Source: JBBQVS01 sp038211295 (GTDB lineage Bacteria; Chloroflexota; Ktedonobacteria; Ktedonobacterales; Ktedonobacteraceae). Taken from it: DNA of 14,086 nucleotides. Both the position numbers and the translations under genes were made by a program. Below the pieces are notes generated by a model. It had not been told where the DNA came from. It made no database searches and saw only the letters and a list, made by a program, of their open reading frames with translations. This document shows positions 1 to 5,892 of this stretch, in pieces. Where the stretch lies: assembly GCA_038211295.1 (NCBI GenBank), contig JBBQVS010000094.1, positions 1 to 14,086 of the forward strand, given 5' to 3'. Every line of letters begins with the position of its first letter. The stretch's first letter is position 1.

Positions 1-1047
1 CAGCACAAACACCCACCCAATTGTCGGCGAGTTGCGTTGAAAGAAGAGCAAGGCCGCAAGAATCAGCGTGAGTAACACAATTTCCTGGTGCATTTCCGCG
101 ACCCCAAATAGAAGAATAAGTGGGCTCCACGCGTACAGCAACGTTGCCGAGAGCCGCGTTTCGGGCTTCGTCCGTGTCAGGAGCGTCCAGAGCAGCGCAA
201 TATTCACGAGATGCGCGAGAAGGCCAAGGCTACGAAAAGCCAGCAGGGTATTCGCTACGCTATTCTGCGAGACAAGCGTCAGCAGCACACTAATATCAGT
301 CCAGACGGGGCCGTAAGGCGTCGTTGTTTTCAGGGCAACGAGTGTTTGCAGAACGTTCTGGGGCGAAGGCAACACGCTATAGGGATTGGCATGTTGGAAC
401 GCGACCATATGCCCGTAGACACCGTAGTTCAACATATCTTGCGAGAACGGCGTCAGGCCAATCGGCACAAGCAGCATTGTCATTCCGAAGACGCCACTGA
501 ACGCCAGCATCAGCCAGAACAACAACACATTATTAAACCGCGAGAGTCGCTCTTGCACAACCTGTCCGCCGACACGTGAGGCGAACAGCGCGACGCCACT
601 CGCGCACACTAATACAAGCAGAGAGAGGAGCGCGTTAGTGTTTGTCGTGCCATCTTGAATATTGAGGAGCGGCACCGTCGCGAGCAGACGCGGCAACACG
701 GGAAAGGCATTTGTCCAGTACAAGGAGGGCAACCATGAAAAAAGCCCCGGCAACGCACGCTGTACCTGTTGGCCAGCACTGTCGGCGCGTGTCATCGCGG
801 GGAGCAGAGGATAGAGCGCGAGTAGAAAAAGTTCTAAGAAGAGACCAAGCAAGAAAAGTTGTAGCGCGGTACGCCAACCTCTCGACTTCCGATTTTGTGT
901 CATACTGATGCGCGGTGTCGCGGGTGGCGGCACGAGTGGAAGCGTGGGTTGCGTGACCCCTGGTAGGGCGGGTTGAGTACGCCGCGAACGTTGTGGGCGT
1001 GTGGGGCGTGATGGTGTGGCGTCTACTATTTGTTCGTCAGGATGCAT
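1..1047 (-). CDS. Multi-spanning membrane GT-C-type glycosyltransferase (partial, runs off left edge)
   Basis: The reading frame opens at the ATG at 1047-1045 and stays open for 349 codons to base 1, so the C-terminus lies outside the window. A GGAG ribosome site sits about 6 nt upstream on the minus strand (ACGGAGAAATT before ATG). The first ~58 residues are Pro/Arg/Thr-rich and probably cytoplasmic. Hydrophobic segments follow at about 60-83, 138-156, 173-196, 252-270, 274-290, 300-316 and 322-337. The loop after the third segment carries D204, then NPY at 221-223 and YGPVW at 245-249. This pattern is typical of GT-C enzymes that take sugars from polyprenyl-phosphate donors (GT87/DUF2029-like mannosyltransferases). 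By family knowledge it would add a hexose to an envelope lipid or polysaccharide; donor and acceptor cannot be read from the sequence. It is transcribed divergently from rpsF. An unrelated polytopic protein is possible, but the D/NPY/YGP pattern argues for GT-C. Confidence 0.7.
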   Translation of the reverse strand, partial: MHPDEQIVDATPSRPTRPQRSRRTQPALPGVTQPTLPLVPPPATPRISMTQNRKSRGWRTALQLFLLGLFLELFLLALYPLLPAMTRADSAGQQVQRALPGLFSWLPSLYWTNAFPVLPRLLATVPLLNIQDGTTNTNALLSLLVLVCASGVALFASRVGGQVVQERLSRFNNVLLFWLMLAFSGVFGMTMLLVPIGLTPFSQDMLNYGVYGHMVAFQHANPYSVLPSPQNVLQTLVALKTTTPYGPVWTDISVLLTLVSQNSVANTLLAFRSLGLLAHLVNIALLWTLLTRTKPETRLSATLLYAWSPLILLFGVAEMHQEIVLLTLILAALLFFQRNSPTIGWVFVL

Positions 1048-1295
1048 AATTTCTCCGTCTAGGAAGAATGATATGTAGCTGTTGTAGCCGTTAAAGATGC
1101 CCTACATGTATAGAAAGAATATTGAACTATTGCATTGAGCTGTTTCAAAGGTATTAGACGGATACAGGAGAGAGTCGGTTACAACATAACTGCGCTTGTA
1201 GTATGCCGGAAAGAGTGACACCTGTCAATGAGTTCCGTTTTTGTGCTAGTGAAAAAGAATGAGGAAGAGAAGAAAGTACAGAAACCTCGGCTCTA
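1048..1295. other. Divergent intergenic region, no gene seen
   Basis: This is the left half of the 480-bp gap between the minus-strand glycosyltransferase and rpsF. The short open frames here lack ribosome sites and overlap the promoter region, so I read none as a gene. The minus-strand promoter of the glycosyltransferase should lie here, but I find no convincing -35/-10 pair. An 8-bp palindrome TACATGTA is present near 1103. A weak plus-strand pair (TTGCAT, 16 bp, TATTAG, about 1130-1157) is noted only as a possibility. Confidence 0.5.
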
Positions 1296-1324
1296 TTGTC
1301 AGATGTAGCGAACGATGATATAAT
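1296..1324 (+). promoter_or_regulatory. Sigma-70-type promoter of rpsF operon
   Basis: TTGTCA at 1296-1301 is separated by exactly 17 bp from a perfect TATAAT at 1319-1324. Only one base differs from the vegetative consensus, and the spacing is optimal. Transcription would start near 1331, giving an untranslated leader of about 197 nt before the rpsF GTG. A long leader is expected for a regulated ribosomal-protein operon. Confidence 0.75.
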
Positions 1325-1417
1325 GGTGCGGTGTTTGACTCCCCACAAGAACTTTTTCGGGAGAAATACATAGGGAGACCGCTAACACACGCAAGAACAG
1401 GCGGTATCTGTTACTGT

Positions 1418-1438
1418 GCATCAACGGTGTGTTGATGC
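1418..1438 (+). promoter_or_regulatory. Hairpin 1 in rpsF leader
   Basis: GCATCAAC (1418-1425) and GTTGATGC (1431-1438) form a perfect 8-bp stem around a 5-nt loop (GGTGT). No T-run follows, so it is not an intrinsic terminator. It sits upstream of a second, larger stem-loop in the leader of the S6/S18 operon. Confidence 0.55.
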
Positions 1439-1447
1439 TCCACCTGC

Positions 1448-1499
1448 TCCGACAGCGAACTTGTACGTCAACGGACGTGTTGGCCTGCACCTGATCGGA
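1448..1499 (+). promoter_or_regulatory. Hairpin 2 in rpsF leader, candidate S6:S18 autoregulatory site
   Basis: TCCGA (1448-1452) plus CAG (1453-1455) pair with CTG (1491-1493) plus TCGGA (1495-1499), leaving A1494 bulged. Inside, ACGTC (1465-1469) and GACGT (1474-1478) close an AACG tetraloop and can be extended by two G-U pairs. The structure ends about 14 nt before the Shine-Dalgarno sequence. It is known that the S6:S18 complex binds a conserved structure in rpsF leaders of many bacteria. Whether this stem-loop is that motif is inference; I did not fit it to a covariance model. Confidence 0.4.
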
Positions 1500-1513
1500 A
1501 GCATACCCACAGG

Positions 1514-1523
1514 AAGGAGGTGA
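1514..1523 (+). promoter_or_regulatory. Extended Shine-Dalgarno of rpsF
   Basis: AAGGAGGTGA matches essentially the whole anti-Shine-Dalgarno tail of 16S rRNA and lies just before the GTG at 1528. This fixes the non-ATG start of rpsF and predicts very efficient initiation once the leader is accessible. Confidence 0.85.
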
Positions 1524-1527
1524 CTTC

Positions 1528-2082
1528 GTGAGGCGTGATTATGAACTAGGTATCATTCTCAACCCCGAAGTCAGCGAAGAGGAGACACGCGCCATTTTGG
1601 GCCGTCTCGAACAGATTGTCGCCACCTATGGCGGTCAGACAGTCAGAGTTCAGCAGTGGGGGCGCCGCCGTCTGGCTTACCTCATTGAACGCCACCGCGA
1701 TGGCTATTACATTTTCATCGATATGATTTTGACGCCTGAGACCGTGAGCGAACTCGAACGTACACTCAAGGTTTCCGAAATTGTGCTCCGTCACATGTTT
1801 AGAAGACGCGACCCCAAGGCCGTCCAGCAAGAGCGTGAGGATCGCGAGGCACGCGCTGCAGCCGCAGCAGCGAATGCTGAGCTAGCCGCCGCGAACGCCG
1901 CCGCTCAGGCGAATGCACCAGAGGGCCAGCAGGACGAGTCAACCGAGGATGGACTGGAAGCACCAGAAACAGCAGGTATATCAGCAGAGTCAGACACACC
2001 AGACAGCTTAGAAGTGTCGGAAGTTCCTGACGAAGACTACGGCGAAGTGCCACCTGCTATCGAGGAAACGGTTGAGGCGTAA
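1528..2082 (+). CDS. rpsF: 30S ribosomal protein S6 with long Ala/acidic C-terminal tail
   Basis: S6 binds S18 and 16S rRNA in the platform of the small subunit. Residues 1-96 are the recognisable S6 ferredoxin-like domain: the opening MRRDYELGIILNP, the conserved RRRLAY and DGYYIF segments, then TPETVSELERTLKVSE and the closing RHMFRRRD. The start is the GTG at 1528, set by an extended Shine-Dalgarno. The protein has 184 residues against roughly 95-135 in most bacteria. The extra ~88 residues (97-184) are low-complexity: an Ala/Asn-rich stretch around 110-136, then a Glu/Asp/Ser/Thr/Pro-rich acidic end. The gene is followed by ssb (114-bp gap) and rpsR, the classical S6-SSB-S18 operon. It is probably regulated through the long structured leader. 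Identification is secure; the function of the tail is unknown. Confidence 0.96.
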   Translation: MRRDYELGIILNPEVSEEETRAILGRLEQIVATYGGQTVRVQQWGRRRLAYLIERHRDGYYIFIDMILTPETVSELERTLKVSEIVLRHMFRRRDPKAVQQEREDREARAAAAAANAELAAANAAAQANAPEGQQDESTEDGLEAPETAGISAESDTPDSLEVSEVPDEDYGEVPPAIEETVEA

Positions 2083-2196
2083 TCGCGCCCAACCTGAGTG
2101 ACAACGAAAATATGTTTGGGTTCGTTCGTTAGGATTTTCAGGGAACAATAAAAGAGCCGGGGTGTAGAGCAAACCGAGCCGAAAGGATTTTGACTC

Positions 2197-2601
2197 ATGA
2201 ACAAGGTTACACTTATCGGACGTTTGGGGAAAGACCCAGAAATGAGCTATACCCCCAATGGCCTCGCAGTCACGAAGTTCACTGTTGCCATCAACCGCTA
2301 TGCGAAATCTCAGACTGGCGAAAGACAGGATGAGACCGACTGGTATAGCATCGTAGCCTTTAACAAGCTTGCAGAGACGTGTAACACGTATCTGAAGAAG
2401 GGCAGTAAGGTCTATGTTGAGGGGCGACTCGCGCAACGTAAGTACACCGATAGAAACAACGTTGAGCGTGTCGCACTTGAAGTCACACTGACTGAAATGG
2501 AAAACCTCACACCTAAAGATCAGCCTGGTGTTGGTGCTTCTTCTGGCTTTGGTGGTAGCGTAAACGATGCTCTTGGAGATATCGACGAACACCCCTTCTA
2601 A
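2197..2601 (+). CDS. ssb: Single-stranded DNA-binding protein
   Basis: SSB coats single-stranded DNA as a tetramer during replication and repair. The N-terminal OB-fold starts with MNKVTLIGRLGKDPE and includes the family hallmarks TKFTVAINR, ETDWYSIVAFNKLAE, YLKKGSKVYVEGRL and a KYTDRNNVE strand-turn, covering residues 1 to about 108. A short Gly/Ser linker follows. The last residues, DIDEHPF, match the acidic tip with terminal Pro-Phe that docks partner proteins; the usual DDDIPF is varied, with His before the Pro. At 134 residues it is short among SSBs because the linker is brief. An AAAGGA ribosome site precedes the ATG. It lies between rpsF and rpsR, the standard operon order. RecJ, a known SSB partner in many bacteria, is encoded about 3.3 kb downstream. 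Confidence 0.96.
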   Translation: MNKVTLIGRLGKDPEMSYTPNGLAVTKFTVAINRYAKSQTGERQDETDWYSIVAFNKLAETCNTYLKKGSKVYVEGRLAQRKYTDRNNVERVALEVTLTEMENLTPKDQPGVGASSGFGGSVNDALGDIDEHPF

Positions 2602-2623
2602 GTTTTGAGAGGGATAGAAGTCT

Positions 2624-2914
2624 GTGCAAAGACGTTCTGAAAGTGGTCCACGCCGCGATAGACGCGAAGGTGGACGAGGCGAGCGCTCATCGCGCCGCAA
2701 AATTTGTCAATTCTGCCACGATCATGTGCGCGAGATCGACTATAAAGATGCCAACCGCTTTATCAAGCGTTACATTTCTGATCGTGGGAAGATCGAACCT
2801 CGCCGCAAGACGGGAACCTGCGCCAAGCATCAGCGCAGTTTGAGCGGTGCGTTGAAGCAGGCACGCTTCATGGCATTGCTCCCCTATACCGCCGAACATA
2901 TTCGCGGCATGTAA
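2624..2914 (+). CDS. rpsR: 30S ribosomal protein S18, zinc-binding form
   Basis: S18 pairs with S6 on the small-subunit platform. The protein starts with GTG at 2624, 22 nt after the ssb stop, with a GAGAGGGA ribosome site about 10 nt ahead. Residues 1-25 are a basic Arg-rich tail. The S18 core runs from about 26, with the signatures DYKDANRFIKRYISDRGKI and EPRRKTGTCAKHQR, to the C-terminal ALKQARFMALLPY. Four potential metal ligands are present: C28 and C31 (CQFC) with C66 and H69 (CAKH). This matches the zinc-ribbon (C+) form of S18; many bacteria carry a cysteine-free form. It is the last gene of the operon and is followed by a strong terminator. Identification is secure. Confidence 0.96.
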   Translation: MQRRSESGPRRDRREGGRGERSSRRKICQFCHDHVREIDYKDANRFIKRYISDRGKIEPRRKTGTCAKHQRSLSGALKQARFMALLPYTAEHIRGM

Positions 2915-2925
2915 CCAGCATCTTG

Positions 2926-2964
2926 AGGCAAGAGAACGACACGTCGGTGTTCTCTTGCCTTTCT
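2926..2964 (+). terminator. Intrinsic terminator of rpsF-ssb-rpsR
   Basis: AGGCAAGAGAAC (2926-2937) is the exact reverse complement of GTTCTCTTGCCT (2949-2960), giving a 12-bp perfect stem with an 11-nt loop. A short T-rich stretch (TTTCT) follows. It starts 12 bases after the rpsR stop and closes the ribosomal operon. Confidence 0.85.
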
Positions 2965-3038
2965 CTTGAGAGAGAACTTTTGGTCTCTTCTCCCCGTTAC
3001 ACATCTCTGCTGTCGCGGGTATCCATCGGGAGGTTTTT

Positions 3039-4478
3039 ATGAACAGTCAGACAGCGCGTCGGCCTGACAGCAAGCGACCAATGCGATCTGCCAAACCAAA
3101 CAAATATACAAAACAGACAGCGCACGTAGAGGCGCGTCGTGACGGCAAACCTCTTGTGTTTGGATGGGGACGCCACCTCTCACGCAACGAGAAAATTATT
3201 TTTCAACGTCGTGCCGTCTGGTCTCTCACTATTGCTACCGCGCTCCTTATCGTTGCCGTTATCATTGGCTTCTGGGTCAATGTAAACATAATTGCGCCCG
3301 CACAACCTATCACTACAGTCAATGGACAAAATATTCCAGTAGCGGATTATCGCAAATTGCTCGCCGTCAAAGCACAGATCGAGCTGAACAAAATCAAGGG
3401 CGTCAACGGCCTTACCGCTCAGGGCGATGCACTCAATAGACAAGTTGTCGCGCAACAGAGTGATGTCGATGCGACGACAAAACAAATAACCACCCTGAAC
3501 ACGCAAATCAAAGCACTACCCGCCGGTGACAGCGCACAACGCACAGACCTGACCGCGCAACTTGCTGGTCTCAAGCAGAAACTGACCGCATCGCAGACGC
3601 AGCATGATACGCTCGCCGCCAAATATCAAGACCTGCTCAAAAATGGTATTCCATTAGAGCAACAGTTGTACACGCAACCTCAGCAGACAAATGATAGCGC
3701 GACCTGGTCGCAGGACGACATCATTATTCGCAACTGGCTCGCGACACAAAACGGCAGCGTCAATGCCCAGATCAACCCGAATTCCAGCGCGGTTGATAAA
3801 GCGGTCAAGGACTTTATCGCAGGTTTCCCAAAGGGTAGCACCTACGCCCGGTTTTTGAGCGCGAATAATCTAAACGACGCCGACGTACATCAGGCGATTA
3901 CGCTCACAACACGCCGCAGTAACATGCAGACATTCGTCACGAATGCCGTTACCACGCCGACCTATCAGGTGCTTGCGCGGCGCATCGCTACCGCGACATC
4001 GAGCGACGCGAATAACCTGCTCAAGCAGCTCAAAGGCGGCTCCGATTTCGGCAAGCTCGCTAAAGCCAAATCCGTCGATACCGTCACCAACGCAAAGGGT
4101 GGCGATCTCGGTTGGATGGCACGCGGTCAATACATTCAGACATACGCGGCGGGTACAAGTGGTACAATCGAGAACTGGATTTTCGATCCCTCGCGCAAAC
4201 TGAATGAGCTTAGCCCTGTCCTTTCAGAAAACGGCTCATTCTACATCATCCAGATTCTTGGTATTGACCCGTCTCGCACGATTGATACCGCGACACTCAA
4301 AACCTTGAAAGATGGTGCGTTGAACAACTGGCTCATGCAGCATAGAGCGAACGCGAAGATCACCACAATTGACGCGGACAAGATCGCCGACCCAACGCTC
4401 ATGCCGCCCGGTCTACCCGCGTCCGCTCCCGCGCAGGCTCCTGCGGGCGGTGGTGCTGGACTTCCTACAGGGCAATAA
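3039..4478 (+). CDS. Membrane-anchored parvulin-type peptidyl-prolyl isomerase (SurA/PrsA-like foldase)
   Basis: Parvulins isomerise prolyl bonds and help secreted proteins fold outside the membrane. Residues 1-58 are basic and hydrophilic, with no signal peptide. One strong hydrophobic segment at about 60-84 acts as an uncleaved anchor, placing the rest outside. SurA_N-like helices start near TTVNGQNIPVADYRKL (92-107). Residues about 130-200 are Gln/Thr-rich with heptad character, a probable coiled coil. The parvulin domain spans about 306-407, with the family landmarks ARRIATATSSDANN, GGSDFGKLAK, GGDLGWM (354-360) and LSPVLSENGSFYIIQILG. The C-terminus is Pro/Ala/Gly-rich. The start ATG has GGGAGG six bases upstream. 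The gene stands alone between two hairpins. It resembles SurA/PrsA in logic but lacks the PrsA lipobox Cys. The class is secure, the substrates unknown. Confidence 0.85.
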   Translation: MNSQTARRPDSKRPMRSAKPNKYTKQTAHVEARRDGKPLVFGWGRHLSRNEKIIFQRRAVWSLTIATALLIVAVIIGFWVNVNIIAPAQPITTVNGQNIPVADYRKLLAVKAQIELNKIKGVNGLTAQGDALNRQVVAQQSDVDATTKQITTLNTQIKALPAGDSAQRTDLTAQLAGLKQKLTASQTQHDTLAAKYQDLLKNGIPLEQQLYTQPQQTNDSATWSQDDIIIRNWLATQNGSVNAQINPNSSAVDKAVKDFIAGFPKGSTYARFLSANNLNDADVHQAITLTTRRSNMQTFVTNAVTTPTYQVLARRIATATSSDANNLLKQLKGGSDFGKLAKAKSVDTVTNAKGGDLGWMARGQYIQTYAAGTSGTIENWIFDPSRKLNELSPVLSENGSFYIIQILGIDPSRTIDTATLKTLKDGALNNWLMQHRANAKITTIDADKIADPTLMPPGLPASAPAQAPAGGGAGLPTGQ

Positions 4479-4500
4479 ATTTTTCCCATTGATTCCATCG

Positions 4501-4539
4501 TAGGAAAGAGGGAGACCGTGAGGGTCTCCCTCTTTCCTA
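4501..4539 (+). terminator. 17-bp hairpin containing the GGGAGACC palindrome; terminator-like
   Basis: The arms at 4501-4517 and 4523-4539 are perfect reverse complements around a GTGAG loop, starting 22 bases after the parvulin stop. The inner part has the arms GGGAGACC and GGTCTCCC and resembles the palindromes at 13982-14002 and 14022-14042. There is no T-run after it, so termination is inferred from position and strength. It may be a dispersed extragenic palindrome serving that role. Confidence 0.65.
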
Positions 4540-4568
4540 TACTGCACTGCATTCTCACCGCAATATGC

Positions 4569-4574
4569 TATAAT
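4569..4574 (+). promoter_or_regulatory. Candidate -10 box of hemW-recJ
   Basis: A perfect TATAAT lies in a non-coding stretch just upstream of hemW and would start transcription near 4581. No good -35 is seen 16-18 bp upstream, so the promoter call is tentative. If correct, hemW has only a short leader. Confidence 0.45.
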
Positions 4575-4645
4575 TAAAGCTACATATTCTACTTTTTATT
4601 GTGACTGGTCGAAAACATCGCAAACAAGGAACAATACATACGTCT

Positions 4646-5869
4646 ATGACCATTTTTGCACCCGCTAGCACACTTCTGCAACGTACCACTATAGATGAAC
4701 CCATTCATACTGTCCTGGAAACCGCATCGCTCTATCTTCATATTCCTTTTTGTCATACACGCTGCCACTATTGTGATTTCAACACCTACGCTGGCATGTT
4801 GCCGCTTAGAGAACCATATGTAAAAGCCCTGCTTAAAGAGGTCGCGCTTGCTGGCACGATGGCACAACATCCAGACGGCTCACAACGCCGCGCACGCACG
4901 ATTTTTTTCGGCGGCGGCACACCCAGTCTTTTGACTGTAGCCCAGATTGCACGCTTGCTCGCCGCCTGTTTCGCGTCCTTCGCCATCGATGCCGACGCGG
5001 AGATCACAATGGAGGCCAACCCCGGCACCCTCAACGCAGAGCAGCTACAGGGCATACGGGCGGCGGGTATCAACCGTTTGAGTATGGGCGCACAAAGTTT
5101 CGATGCTGAACTCCTACAAACCCTGGGCCGCATCCATACACCTGATGAGATTACACAGGCGGTTGAGTTCGCTCGCGCTGCCGGCTTTACCTCGATCAAT
5201 GTGGATTTTATGTTTGGACTTCCCGGACAAACAATGCAACAGTGGCGTGAGACGCTTGACCGCGCACTCAAATTACGCCCCGAACATCTTTCGCTCTACT
5301 CGCTCATCATTGAAGAAGGCACTCCGTTCCACACGTGGGCGCACGAGGGACGCATCACTCCCGGCGACGAAGACCTGTGCGCGGACATGTATGAGTACGC
5401 CGACGAGCAACTCTGTGCAGCAGGCTATGAAAACTACGAAATCTCGAATTGGGCATTACCGGGCCATCATAGCCGCCACAACCTGACCTACTGGCAAAAC
5501 CTTCCCTATATTGGCATGGGCGCGGGCGCGTACTCGACTTTCAAAGGCAGACGCTTCTCCAATATTCTTGACCCTATGGAATATATCAAAGCCGTCAACG
5601 CGCACCGTCTGCCAGAAGCGGACAGTGAGCGAGTAGAGCGCGAACAAGAGATGTCGGAGACAGCGTTTCTTGCACTCCGTACCGCTATGGGCCTGCACCT
5701 GCCTACCTTTGAACAACGCTTCTCGCTTCCCTTCGCGGACTTCGCGGGGAACCGTCTGCAACCAGTGGAAGAGGCGGGATTACTGGAACATGAGGAAGAG
5801 TGGCTACGTTTGAGTAAACGGGGGCGTCTGCTTGGTAACGAGGTCTTTCTGCGCCTACTACCTGACTAG
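4646..5869 (+). CDS. hemW: HemW-type radical SAM heme chaperone (coproporphyrinogen III oxidase-like)
   Basis: HemW proteins are radical-SAM relatives of HemN that bind heme and deliver it to respiratory proteins; many are misannotated as oxygen-independent coproporphyrinogen oxidases. Numbered from the ATG at 4646, the entry SLYLHIPFC leads into the radical-SAM cluster motif CxxxCxYC (C36, C40, C43), which binds the 4Fe-4S cluster. GGGTPS follows at 89-94, then EANPGT and NRLSMGAQSFD. The segment HNLTYWQNLPYIGMGAGAYS begins near 278; its HNxxYW is a HemW-type hallmark. The frame opens further upstream at a GTG (4601), but no ribosome site precedes it and the extra 15 residues are atypical. 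The ATG has only a weak, distant AAGGA, so the start is uncertain. recJ follows 23 bp later and is probably cotranscribed. Confidence 0.88.
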   Translation: MTIFAPASTLLQRTTIDEPIHTVLETASLYLHIPFCHTRCHYCDFNTYAGMLPLREPYVKALLKEVALAGTMAQHPDGSQRRARTIFFGGGTPSLLTVAQIARLLAACFASFAIDADAEITMEANPGTLNAEQLQGIRAAGINRLSMGAQSFDAELLQTLGRIHTPDEITQAVEFARAAGFTSINVDFMFGLPGQTMQQWRETLDRALKLRPEHLSLYSLIIEEGTPFHTWAHEGRITPGDEDLCADMYEYADEQLCAAGYENYEISNWALPGHHSRHNLTYWQNLPYIGMGAGAYSTFKGRRFSNILDPMEYIKAVNAHRLPEADSERVEREQEMSETAFLALRTAMGLHLPTFEQRFSLPFADFAGNRLQPVEEAGLLEHEEEWLRLSKRGRLLGNEVFLRLLPD

Positions 5870-5892
5870 CTAGCATAAACAAAGGATTCATT

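Noticed and set aside
68..579. Plus-strand frames at the left edge (82 and 122 residues)
   Set aside because: They are Arg/Ser-rich shadows of the minus-strand membrane protein, which has a ribosome site and regular hydrophobic segments.
2008..2700. 230-residue minus-strand frame across ssb
   Set aside because: It is antisense to rpsF, ssb and rpsR, which have clear family signatures, and the translation shows no recognisable domain.
4601..4645. GTG start giving a 15-residue longer HemW
   Set aside because: No ribosome site precedes the GTG and the added residues are polar/basic with no family counterpart; kept only as an alternative.
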